DNA from: Sisyra terminalis
Taxonomy: Eukaryota > Arthropoda > Insecta > Neuroptera > Sisyridae
DNA: 64,000 nt
Reading direction: 5' to 3'
Assembly: GCA_958496175.1 (NCBI GenBank)
Contig: OY292274.1
Span: forward strand, 56,740,630 to 56,804,629
Below, piece after piece: positions 13,123-22,738 of the stretch (position 1 is its first letter; each line of letters opens with the position of its first letter). The translations under genes and the position numbers were made by a program. Below the pieces are notes generated by a model. That model ran no database searches, was not told the DNA's origin, and saw nothing but the letters and a program-made list of their open reading frames with translations.

Positions 13123-13610
13123 CATGTATTTATGCCTACTATGCACTCAAAGAATAACCATTGATGTATTTATTTTATTTTAATCCACTTACTTATCATG
13201 TTTAAATAATTTAAGATAAAATTATTTCTTCTTTTCCTTGTGCTGAGATATTAGAATTCATTTTTTATAGTTTGAATTTAGATCCAAATCAGCGGTAATC
13301 ACTTTCTCAACATCTTCAAATACCACACTCTGTGAAACATTTCTATCGCAATGATAGATCAATCATTGAAGATATGTGTGCATATGTCTATGCATATCCA
13401 TGTAGACAAATATCTCAAGAATACTTTGAATGTGAGACAAGACAACGTTATGGATCTATCGTATTTATAAGATGTTAATCTTTGAGGTGGAAGAGCGAAT
13501 ACTTTGATGGTGTCGGGTAAATAAGTCACCATATAGTGTATAGAGGTAGATATATACTATGTAGTGCATGTGAAGTATGTGTAGTGCATTTACGTATGTA
13601 GGTATTTATA
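13123..13610. other. No gene recognised
   Basis: AT-rich DNA. Imperfect GTAGTGCAT words recur at about 13560-13600, upstream of the TATA-like element noted next. Confidence 0.4.
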
Positions 13611-13740
13611 TAGCAAAGAAATATCTATAAAAGCGGGTGGAGGATTTCGACTTAGCGGACAAAGTCAAGACAACTCACACACACTTCTGTACAGATTTGC
13701 CACGCATGAATACACTTATGACACATTTAATATCCCATGC
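13611..13740 (+). promoter_or_regulatory. Possible TATA-type core promoter
   Basis: TATAAAAG at 13626-13633 is followed by a locally GC-richer segment (GCGGGTGGAGGATTTCGAC) where a start would fall near 13655. Downstream is only a 12-codon ATG frame (MNTLMTHLISHA), so no product is supported. TATAAAAG can occur by chance in AT-rich DNA. The evidence is the combination with the composition change, and it is weak. Confidence 0.2.
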
Positions 13741-14640
13741 ATGATGTAGCGATGTCCCACGCTGGGCGACACCACTTATCTACATCTTTGTTCGTTACCC
13801 GCCGCTTTTCTGATCTCCTCAGATCCATCCACAATGATGCCTTCATGCCACTCGAGTAAGAATACAAAAAGAAAAGAAAAGAAAAAAAAAACGACAAACC
13901 AAAAAATTAAAGGTAAAAAATCTTTGGAATGTATAGCAGAAATTCTCACTATAAGAGACCTTTCCAGTTCTGATTTCCATACCTAACCATTTATTTCATG
14001 CATTTCAAATAATGCAAAATTAACTTCACATGAGACAAAATTTAAGAACAACATTTAATAAAAACCTTTTTAACATATGCAAATAAATTACAAAAAAAAA
14101 AAAACATTTCAAGAATCTTATGCTAATTTAAAAAGTACATATTTTTGTGTTTCAATTAAAATGTGATAGTTACAGTTGAACAACATTGCAAATAACTTAC
14201 AAGTAAATTATTTTTCTTCAAATAAAAATCACCCTTACACTTTGCAATATTTTTATCAATAAAGTTTAATCATTTTATTAACACATATGAATTGTACAAC
14301 TTGAATTTTGATAAATCAAAAAAAAACTCTTCAAAACAACTAATTATCCACAACTTTGATAAGATGTTCAATTCTTTTGTTCAAAAATGAAAGATTGGGC
14401 CATATTAAAGGTTTGTACTTTAGATTAAGAATTAAGAATTTCTGATTGAAACCTATCAATTATCATGCAGGAATACATCTAAATTTTTGGTAAATTTTGT
14501 GAAAGTTTTGTTAAAATTGTTCTTATGAACTTGAACTACAGAGAAATAGAGAAATTTCTATTTTTTATTTATTTTTTCTGCTTGATGGTTGATTTAGTAA
14601 AATCGTTTCCTATAACATCATTTATTCCAGGCGAGGCATA
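13741..14640. other. No gene recognised
   Basis: A GC-richer patch (13740-13860) with no convincing frame is followed by A-rich low complexity (13865-13915, 14090-14105) and plain AT-rich DNA. Confidence 0.45.
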
Positions 14641-15060
14641 TTAGCTTAGGATATCATTTTCTTCCTTTTTTTTGGGACTTATCAACTTATTTTTTATAAC
14701 ATCAACTATGAATTTTCCTCTAGGAATGCGACCCATCTAATTAGCTTTTCTTCTAATCACCATATATCGTTTATAGGTCTTTCTTCAATAACTTTTCTCA
14801 ATAAATATACGTTTGTGATTCGATCCATCCATCAATTTTTTCAATTCTTCTTCAGAAGATTATTACTTACTGCCATACTTCTCCTTCAAAAGTCTTTAGC
14901 AACTGCTTTCAGAATTTAAGTTCCAATTATTTAATTGATATATCTTTTTGTTAAACAGCGCAATTTTCACCATAGCAAAACGTCGCTTAATTTCACTAGT
15001 GGATTTTTCATCTTTGGTGATGGTGCTTCCTAAATATTTGTATTGGGTCATGTTTGTATG
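14641..15060 (-). pseudogene. Non-LTR retrotransposon reverse transcriptase relic, C-terminal part
   Basis: The minus-strand translation starts near 15050 with MTQYKYLGSTITKDEK then EIKRRFAMVKIALFNKK. This matches the YLG..IT.DG....EI..RIA.AK.AF block that follows the RT palm in RTE-like elements. After stops and frame shifts come RITNVYLLRKVIEERP and EEKLIRWVAFLEEN, corresponding to the NEEVL..V.E.R and KRR...W.GH..R blocks of the same protein. Block order and spacing agree with one degraded copy. The palm with its catalytic aspartates and the endonuclease are absent. Confidence 0.6.
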
Positions 15061-15184
15061 TCACGGTAGTTATATGCCAAAAAGAGGCTCAATTTATTTC
15101 CAAATTATTGCTTATTATTAAAGCAATTATAGCCAAGTCTCATTTTGAAATAAGTTTCATCAAGATTAACCACAAAAGTTTTGT

Positions 15185-15350
15185 GAATCATCACAAAGCA
15201 GTTACGGAATGATCCAAACTACTTGATGACCACTGATGAAGATTGCTTGGTAATCGAAATACGTATCTGGGCAATACGTCACGAATATTTTTGTTTGAAC
15301 TTCTGTTCAAATTTATGTTAAAAAATTGAACTGCAATATACACATTAAAG
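15185..15350 (+). repeat. Palindromic repeat family, copy A (right arm only)
   Basis: Contains the family core: CATCACAAAGCAGTTACGGA, CTACTTGATGACCACTGATG, GGTAATCGAAATACGTATCT, GGGCAATACGTCACGAATAT, then GAACTTCTGTTCAAATTTAT. The left arm and the AT-rich outer arm are missing. The hammerhead-like motif occupies 15233-15280. Confidence 0.75.
15233..15280 (+). ncRNA. Hammerhead-ribozyme-like motif (copy A)
   Basis: CTGATGA, then an AT-mismatched helix II (GATTGC / GTAATC around TTG), GAAA, a 6-bp helix ACGTAT / ATACGT around CTGGGCA, then C at the expected cleavage place. Two extra bases (AT) separate GAA from the helix III pairing, and a helix I is not evident. It resembles the hammerhead motifs known in Penelope-like elements, but activity is not supported. 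Confidence 0.3.
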
Positions 15351-16159
15351 CTTTAAGATATTTTTAAACTCTATTTCCTCAAGACTCTTGAAAAATTGGA
15401 GTTATAAACCAATCAATCGATCAACTATAACTAATAATCAACTATAAGTTTTTCACTATAGGAAATTTTGCCCTATAGACCCTATAGTCTTTAAAGTTTT
15501 AAATCATAGTTTTGTATTTATTTTTATAGTTACTAGTTATGTTCGAGTTTAGGTTTATTAGTGGCAAAATTTGCCAGCACTGCAACACTGCTCATTGGTT
15601 AGATTTATAGATAGTTTTACGATTTCCTAAACAAATCATAGACAATACTTATAATAAGATTATAAAGTATTATAGATTATAAGTTATAATAAGATTATAT
15701 TTATAAAGTATGATACAGAACTAATATTGTCAGAAAAATACACAAAATTTTTCTCTTGAAAATCGAAAAACATAAAAAATGGATATAAAGTGATATTATT
15801 CGAATTGCTCAATATATTCAAAGGATCCATATGAAATTCTTTGCATTTATAATGAAACTTTTTCGTATTGAAGCATCATATCAATAGTTAAAAGTATTAG
15901 TAGTTTTTGCTCCAATTCAAAGTTTATTTCAGTAGTTTTTACTTTTTGTTGCACTTTTAGGTGCAATTAACAAGTTAATTAATTGTTTTTAAAGTTAACA
16001 CCCATAATTATTCAAAGATTATATGGATTTCTTTAAAAGCAAATATTCACTACAAATCTTTACCTACTTTAAAATTTCGTTTTTATTTTTTATAATTTTT
16101 TGTTTTTAACCTCCATAAATTTGTGTTCCAGTGAGTTAGCCTAAACTACCAATACGACT

Positions 16160-16567
16160 GTTTATACAAAATATAAAATATATTGTAGTCTTATTTATGT
16201 AGAACAGTATACAAAAGAAAACTATGAAAATAAATTTGAACAAAAATTCAAACAAAAAGTTCAAAAGTTCAAGCTAACTTCTTCGTTGGTCATCAAGTAG
16301 TATTGGATTGTAACTGCTTGTGACTCATCACATAGCAGTTCTAAAATGATTCAATACTATTGGATGATCACTGAGGATAAAAACTTGGCAATCGAAATGC
16401 ATATCTGGGCAATACGTCAGTAATACATTTGTTTAAACTTTTGTTCAAATTCCTTTTTATGGTTTCCTTTAGTAAATTATTTTACATAAGACCTCAATAT
16501 ATTTTATATATTGTATAAACAGTATTTATAACTGTTCAAAGTCAGTGAAAAAATCTAATTTGATATC
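16160..16567. repeat. Palindromic repeat family, copy B
   Basis: Inverted outer arms: GTTTATACAAAATATAAAAT at 16160 against ATTTTATATATTGTATAAAC ending at 16520. Inner inverted AAATTTGAAC / GTTCAAATT blocks follow, then the core CATCAAGTAGT..GGATTGTAACTGCT and its inverse. The right end continues as ACTGTTCAAAGTCAGTGAAA, the family terminus also seen at 43.4 kb and inverted at 39.5 kb. The core motif at 16371-16418 has CTGAGGA and GAAA, but helix II is destroyed. Confidence 0.75.
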
Positions 16568-17143
16568 TATACTACAATTTTAAATGATATCATAAAGTTT
16601 TGCTACTAAATTTTAAACTTAGACTCTTAAAATATTTTGTTCAATATCTCTAATTAATTGCAAGTAGTAGCAATTTTTAATATTTAAGAAAAAGTCTGAA
16701 CAAATTTTCATTCTGTTGTTATTTTGGCACTCGAATCATATAAAAAAGAATTTCGATATATCTGCCTAGATTTTTAATTGAAATGAAAAAAATGAGAGAA
16801 AAAAAACGAAGATTTTCTACTGTTTTTGTTAGCAATATATAAATGTTTATGAAAACTTTAAAAGCTTTCGATGAATGTGATATAGTTAGGTGGAAAAATT
16901 AATCTTGAAAATGTTGGTTTATTTTTGAAATGAATGGAAATTTGTTAAGATGGCAAACACCTGGCTCCCAATTTTGTTATGATTATTATCCTGATTATTA
17001 TTATGAATCTTTTTGTTCAGTTTCGTTTAGAGTTTTGACTTCAAGCAAAGGACCGAGTATTGCTCGGCCGAATCAAACTATGAACTGAGCCAGTAACTGA
17101 CCCTCATCATCTTCTGTCTGACATTTATTTTATATCTTTACAG
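16568..17143. other. No gene recognised; possible intron 3' end
   Basis: AT-rich DNA becoming less AT-rich from about 17030. The end (17111-17143) looks like a textbook intron 3' end: a CTGAC branch-point candidate at 17118-17122, a T-rich tract and TTTACAG. Confidence 0.4.
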
Positions 17144-17267
17144 AAGTTACATTCCATATACAGACGAATGCGATCCGCCTGCCAGTGATGTGAATACTGT
17201 CCTAGTCATCTGTGTAAAAACAGATACGGCATGGGGAAATTTTTTGAAATTTCCTTTTAATCAATAA
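17144..17267 (+). CDS. Candidate internal or terminal protein-coding exon, possibly glycosyltransferase-31-like
   Basis: After a strong acceptor (TATCTTTACAG ending 17143) the frame starting at 17145 reads SYIPYTDECDPPASD, NTVLVICVKTD, TAWGNFLK and stops with TAA at 17265-17267. Codon usage and residue mix are unlike the translated AT-rich noise around it. A conserved-looking Cys followed by a VLVICVK strand recalls the region just before the catalytic domain of beta-1,3-galactosyltransferase-like (GT31) enzymes, where C..(hydrophobic)V.KS....F..R..IR.TW is typical. The match stops before the diagnostic IR.TW, so the family is a guess. The best donor in frame is TGT|GTAAAA at 17213; otherwise it runs to the stop as a last exon. 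No companion exon was recognised in the window. Confidence 0.3.
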
Positions 17268-18093
17268 CAATGCTTATAGGAGTGCTTATCAATATAATCA
17301 TGAAATCAACAATTCCATGAAAAATTATTTTTGATTCCAATTTTTAATATCTGCCATCAAATTCAAAGGTAATGATTAATGCTGTGAGGGCAAAGAATTT
17401 ATGAAATCCAAATCTGCAGCAGTGGATATGTCGAATAATGCGCCCTAATAATACTTGTAGGAATTATATGTGGATGGGAATATATGGGTAGATATATCTG
17501 CAGGTACTTTGCGTTTTCCTTTTCTTTATTGTACTCATTTCATTTGTAAATGATATCGAATGCCGCCAACATATCAAGCTTGGGTTCTTCACAAAAAAAT
17601 AAATCTAATTTTTGTCAAGGTCCATATTTTATTTATCACATTTTTTCCTGTTTCTTTTTTTAGCATTTCAGGGAAATATGGTGATTAAATTTGTGAATTT
17701 CAATAGGGTAAAAATCATATGCTCCAATACCTGCTTATACGATATATCGGTAAATAACACTTCGTTATATTTTATATTTATTTATATACTTAGGAAGATG
17801 CATCTTATCAATGGAAAATTTATCAAAGTATTAATTTTGAATTTATTGTTTTTTTGAAAGTGATTTTATTAATATTGTATTAAATTTAAAAAAAAAAAAT
17901 CATTTTATGGACGAAATATTTCTATTTTTGCTAAATTTTATTTTTTAATAACTCTTATATTACTTTTTTAAAAGAATTAACTTCAATCCCCTTAATAGTA
18001 AAAATAACGATTATAATAAGAACGGAAATATTTTTAATTGTTATTTACCGTCGTTTTATAACAACTAAGATCTTAAGCGACTTTGGGCTTAAT
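17268..18093. other. No gene recognised
   Basis: AT-rich DNA with A- and T-runs. The 81-residue frame at 17612 is hydrophobic noise typical of T-rich DNA. The word AAGCGACTTTGGGC at about 18074 recurs at about 48944. Confidence 0.45.
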
Positions 18094-18393
18094 AAAAATT
18101 CGTAATCGATAAATATCGAAAATTTGCTTGATACGAGGATCGAACCCAACACTTACCAGTTTTGGGGCAACCACTTTGATAACTCGGCCACCAATAGGCT
18201 TAGGAAAGTTTTTACAAATTTCATTTTGATAATATGAACAGAAAATTTCTTAAATATACCATAAAAGAAACCGTAATGCTGTTTCTATTTGAATTTTTAG
18301 GTATTTATCAATAGCTCTAATAAATATGAAAATTTAGTTATAATTATTTTATTTTTATTTTTTATTTATTTTATATATTAGTTATGTTTAGTT
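18094..18393 (-). repeat. tRNA-related SINE-like unit 1
   Basis: On the minus strand the segment 18199-18130 reads GGTGGCCGAGTTATC (A-box-like, as in type II tRNA-Leu/Ser), an anticodon-arm-like stretch, then GGGTTCGATCCTCG (B box). The tRNA-like head is followed by an AT-rich body. The whole unit of about 300 bp is repeated in tandem at 18394-18827. Acceptor-stem pairing is absent, so it is not a functional tRNA gene. Confidence 0.6.
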
Positions 18394-18827
18394 AAAATTC
18401 GTAATTGAAAAATATCGAATATTTATTCGATACGAGGATTGAAACCAAAACTTACCAGTTTTGGAAGTCACCTAGACCACTCGGCCACCAATAGGCTTAG
18501 AAAAGTTTAAGTTTTGACCAATTTCATTTTCAATTTCAATTCAATATCTTTATAAATAAAACCATAAGTTGAATCCAGATCTTTATGCGTAGGTATCCTT
18601 AAACATTATAAGAGAATTAAAATATAGTTTTAAACTTTGTTCATAAGCCATCAATCTTGCTAGGTAATGTAAGTGATAATTTGAACATAGAAAATTTCTT
18701 ACATACACCGTAAAAGAAACCGTAATTTTGTTTCTATTTGAACATTTAAACATAAAAAGTTCTAATAATTATAGAAATTTAGTTATAATTACTTTGTTTT
18801 TATTTTATCTAAAAGTTATGTTTAGTT
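18394..18827 (-). repeat. tRNA-related SINE-like unit 2
   Basis: Second copy. The minus-strand head at 18497-18429 has a consensus A box TGGCCGAGTGGTC but a damaged B box (GGTTTCAATCC). The body matches unit 1 (AGAAACCGTAA, AAATTTAGTTATAATTA, AGTTATGTTTAGTT), with about 135 bp of extra sequence inside (about 18535-18675). Confidence 0.6.
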
Positions 18828-18879
18828 GTTAAGATTTCTGCCATAATTATTCCCTCGTGACGAAGATCAGAAGAATGTC

Positions 18880-18945
18880 TTTTATTATTTTCTATAGTTG
18901 GACTAAGGTAGGGTAAGGACCCTGTGGGTTCAATTCCTACCAAAT
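18880..18945 (+). repeat. tRNA-like remnant
   Basis: AGGACCCTGTGGGTTCAATT followed by CCTACC resembles a tRNA T arm with B box (GGTTCAATTCC) on the plus strand. No A box or acceptor pairing is seen. Probably a SINE head fragment. Confidence 0.3.
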
Positions 18946-19261
18946 AAGAAGAAATATAATTACAATTGTATTGATGTTATTTAAGGGTAAAGAATTGAAA
19001 GTTAAAATCTCAATGTGTGAATATTTAGTCAGTTTTCGATAGAAATAATTTTTTGCTTTAATTAGCTAAGTTTAACATGAAATTGGAAACTAGTGACTGC
19101 TTCGCTATCTTTGGTTGGATGTGGAACAATAAGGAACCGAAGGATCGCCACTTATATTTTACGTTTTATAATAATAACTATAATCATAATCACAATAAAA
19201 CCAGCTTATAACACAACTCTGTATCGTTTGCCTTAACCTTAGATCACTAATAAATTACATG

Positions 19262-19335
19262 TAACTCTATGTTGTAACGGTGCGGAACCCACTTACGACG
19301 CACCAGGGGTTCGAATCCCTGCTGCGGTCTCAACC
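19262..19335 (+). repeat. tRNA-related SINE head with perfect B box
   Basis: GGTTCGAATCC at 19308-19318 is an exact B box set in a T-arm-like hairpin (AGGGG TTCGAAT CCCTG). Upstream is a perfect 6-bp stem GGTGCG/CGCACC (19279-19284 / 19299-19304) with a 14-base loop, too large for an anticodon loop. No convincing A box or acceptor stem, so more likely a SINE or pseudo-tRNA than a tRNA gene. Confidence 0.4.
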
Positions 19336-20170
19336 ACATAGCACAACTCAACCTGCGTGCACCTCATTATACACACCAACACATTTACGAGAAATATGAA
19401 GCATACATTTGTTGGATTTGTATATATGCGTGCTTACACACATATTTTATCTCGATCTATAGCTTTTCCATTTCTATAGATATCTACTAGAAACGTTATC
19501 CTCCACAATGAGCGATTGAATATGAAAAATTCTCTAAGTTCAAATGTATCAGTTCTCAATAAGTCACGCAACCCCATCAACTCACGAAGAAGTGAACAAG
19601 ATGTTCTTCAAGTAAATAAGTGTCTGTAGTATGTACCGGCAATGGTCTAGGTACAATCAAAAAGATTTAGATTCACTCAAATCAAAACACACCGCCACAG
19701 TTTCCCGCGCTATAACGTTATTTATAATGTAAAGCCAATTTTCGAACTTAATCACCAACCGGTTTATGGTATGCTCTCAAATATATAAATCCAAACCCCA
19801 AAGATTAAATCAATATTTTGACGAATTTTAAGAAACGATTTGATTTCATGTTTCTGACTGTACGTTCAGTGAACGATTTTAGTGATGACATTGATATATT
19901 TGATCAATTCATTCAAACAGGACCGCTGATACCAGACAACGAACTAAATTTGTCTTGAAATATCAATTTGAAGCATTGAAACGATTTGATTTTAAGACGA
20001 GATTGGGTTTGGTAAAGTTTATTCGTTGCTTAATTTTCGGTCTATTTAATCAATAAACCATAGAATTCCGACCATTCAATAATAAAATATTGCAGGTATA
20101 AATAAAAATGGTGTCATTAAATTTCCCATTTTTTCATCCTATGAAAATAAGCCTTATTCTCTTTGGATAT
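19336..20170. other. No gene recognised
   Basis: Somewhat less AT-rich up to about 19760, then AT-rich. No domain, repeat family or RNA gene was recognised. Confidence 0.45.
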
Positions 20171-20214
20171 TCAACAAAGATATAGTGAGATATATCTGAC
20201 TATATCTTTGTTGA
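20171..20214. repeat. Perfect 16-bp hairpin
   Basis: TCAACAAAGATATAGT at 20171-20186 is exactly complementary to 20199-20214 across a 12-base spacer that itself contains AGATATATCT. No transposon context was recognised. Confidence 0.7.
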
Positions 20215-20876
20215 TATATATAGTACTGTATTACCTAATTACGTAAGTGAATAAAGGGCCCTGGACGTCTAAGAAAGGTGAAAAATTGCTGATTGTTATT
20301 TTAATGATGCAGTTAAGAAACTTGGTTCAGGAAACAAGGGGGCCATGAAGTTCGGGTTTTGATTTGAAGCGGTGGTGGTGGGTTTAACAGTGAAAACAAT
20401 GAAAGTAGCAAAATTGTTTTTATTGTTGACAATTTTGAAAAATAGAGCAAAGAATAAACTATTTAATTATTATAGAGCCGATCGTCGACCTATAAAGTAA
20501 TGTTACCAAGTTTCTCAACGTAAAGTAATGTACCAAGTTTACCGAAAATAAAAGATTTGTACCAAATTCAATACAAAGAATCACTCAAGTGATATTAATT
20601 TTTTGCTTGAGAAAATAAACAGATGCTTTGCAAGCATGAAGGTACTAATTACCTAAATACTAAGATCCTGGAAGTATCAATCCTTATCTCAACTAGGTTT
20701 TGTAAAAAAGGTAATAATGAGAGATAAACAAAGAATATTTTTTTTCTTAAAGTTTACTAAATCGATTGATCCAAAATTGACTAAAATATGATTTAGGGGT
20801 TAGTAATGCAATTAATATAACAAATAAACAGTTATTCAACTTCATAAAATCACTTGAAAGTTTTTTTTTTAAAAAA
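20215..20876. other. No gene recognised
   Basis: AT-rich DNA. A TAAAGTAATGT.ACCAAGTTT word is repeated in tandem at about 20496 and 20521. Otherwise nothing was seen. Confidence 0.45.
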
Positions 20877-21205
20877 ATTCAGGCTAAATATACGTAAGAG
20901 CGATCGACATTAAACGCGGAGGTGGTTTTTATTTGATTTTTCTTTCACTATATTGTACTCATTTAAAAAAGCTGAAAAAATCTGACATTATAAAGATAGT
21001 ATGTAAAATTAAAAAAAAAAAATTTTAACCATTAGGCAATTTTGATAAAACTCCAAAAAATTTTTTTTTAATTTTACATACAATCTTTGTAATGTCAGAT
21101 TTTTTCAGCTTTTTTTTAAATGAGTACAATATAGTGAAAGAAAAATCAAATAAAAACCTCTTCCGTGCTTAATGTCGATCGCTCTTACCTATGCTTAGCC
21201 TGAAT
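20877..21205. mobile_element. 329-bp hairpin MITE
   Basis: Inverted arms of about 145 bp begin ATTCAGGCTAA at 20877, with the complement ending at 21205. Both arms contain GTAAGAGCGATCGACATTAA and TTTCACTATATTGTACTCAT. The spacer is about 30 bp (CCATTAGGCAATTTTG). Arm identity is about 90% by eye. No coding capacity. Target duplication is not clear, so the superfamily is unassigned. Confidence 0.8.
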
Positions 21206-22016
21206 ATGTACATTTTATATGGCATTGCATTTAGTATGGCAGTGGCATTGATAAATTTTCAAAATTTCAACAATCAAAACAAATGAGCATCGTAAAATAT
21301 CGCAATCCCATTGGTTAATAGCCTCTTGCATTGAACATACAGTGAGTGCTGCCATCAGATATTAGTGTATTAATTGACTTATACTTTATTTGTTCTTTGT
21401 TTAATAATTTCATTTGATCAAACGCTTTACCTATGTACCTAAATTTGATATTAATGTACTTACGGAATTTGTATTTTACGATAAATAAAAACAAATGTTT
21501 ATAATGGGTTTGAAAAGAAAATTACGAAAAAATGTAATTTTGTTAATCTAAAACAGAGGAAAGGAAATGTGGGACAAATATGTACCTTATACCTTGGCTT
21601 TACAGGCTTAAATAATAAAGGCTAAAGTAAACTGGCGTTGAAAAGAGTTAAATTGTATAAAATTGCCTTTAAACGCTTAGATAAAGTTTAATCTTAATTA
21701 ACTTTTTAGATTCGCTTATTTGATTTCCAATTTGGATTTTTGACCAAATTTGTTTAGGATGTACGATTGCTTCGAATAGATGTAGTCAAAGTGATCTATA
21801 TAAATCTCTTGGGGTCCTTTAATTCTAACGGACGGACAGGTCAATCGAAAATGAAATAAAAACAGTTCTTAAGATGCAATAGCATTATAAATACATCAAA
21901 TAACATTAGTCTTTCAATATTAAGATCTCTTTTAATTAACTGAAAATTATTTTTATGATAGTCGATAGGGAATTTCAATAATAATGTAGGGGTCGATGTT
22001 TAAAACAGTTAGGTGT
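21206..22016. other. No gene recognised
   Basis: AT-rich DNA. The patch 21290-21370 (CATTGGTTAATAGCCTCTTG, GTGCTGCCATCAG) is less AT-rich but has no frame or recognised element. Confidence 0.45.
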
Positions 22017-22738
22017 TCCGTGGCTTAGCAAGTATTGAAACGAGCTTTCGAGAATATAACCAAGGATATCATAAGGATCTAGGATATAGAATCGTTTTTC
22101 CTTTAAAATATTTTTTAATATTGGTAATAAAAGATAAAGAGAATTAAAAAATAATTATTGGTTAAAATACTATTGCAAAGAATCTATCGGCCTCAGTCTA
22201 AGAAAACTTGGAGTTTTTCATTAGCAAAAAATATTTTTTCTAATAAATTAACCATAAAATTTAAAATGAAGTGAAAGAACATAACTTTCATTTGATTATT
22301 GCCTTCTTATAATTTGGTAAATTAGAATTTAAAATTACAAATAGAAAAGCTCATTTACTAATCTTTGTCCGTGGCTTAGAAAGTACTGAAAGGAGCTTTC
22401 GAGAATATAATAAGGATTGCGGATAAGAGTCGTTTTTTTCTTTTCAATATATTTCAATATTGGTTATAAAACATAAAGAGAAATAAAAAGTAATTATTGG
22501 TTAAATTGAAATGAACAGGATACAGAAAAATTGTTGGTAAAAACTATGGCAAAGAATCTATCGACTTAAGTCTAAGAAAGCTTGGAGTTTTTCATTAGCA
22601 AAAAATATCTTTTCTAATGAATTAACTATAAAATTTGCAATGAAGTGAAACACCATAACTTTCATTTGGTAATGTCTTCTTATAATTAGGTAAATTATGA
22701 ATTAAAGTTTCAATAGAATCGCTCATTTACCAAACTTT
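22017..22738 (+). repeat. Tandem duplication, two units of about 351 bp
   Basis: Unit 1 starts TCCGTGGCTTAGCAAGTATT at 22017; unit 2 starts TCCGTGGCTTAGAAAGTACT at 22368. Both contain GAGCTTTCGAGAATATAA, AATTATTGGTTAAA, GGAGTTTTTCATTAGCAAAA and CATAACTTTCATTTG in the same order. Unit 2 carries a small insertion near 22508-22540. No coding capacity and no transposon ends were recognised. Confidence 0.8.

Noticed and set aside
18130..18199. Functional tRNA-Leu or tRNA-Ser gene on the minus strand
   Set aside because: A and B boxes are recognisable but acceptor-stem pairing fails and the unit is duplicated with a non-tRNA body, so it is SINE-like.
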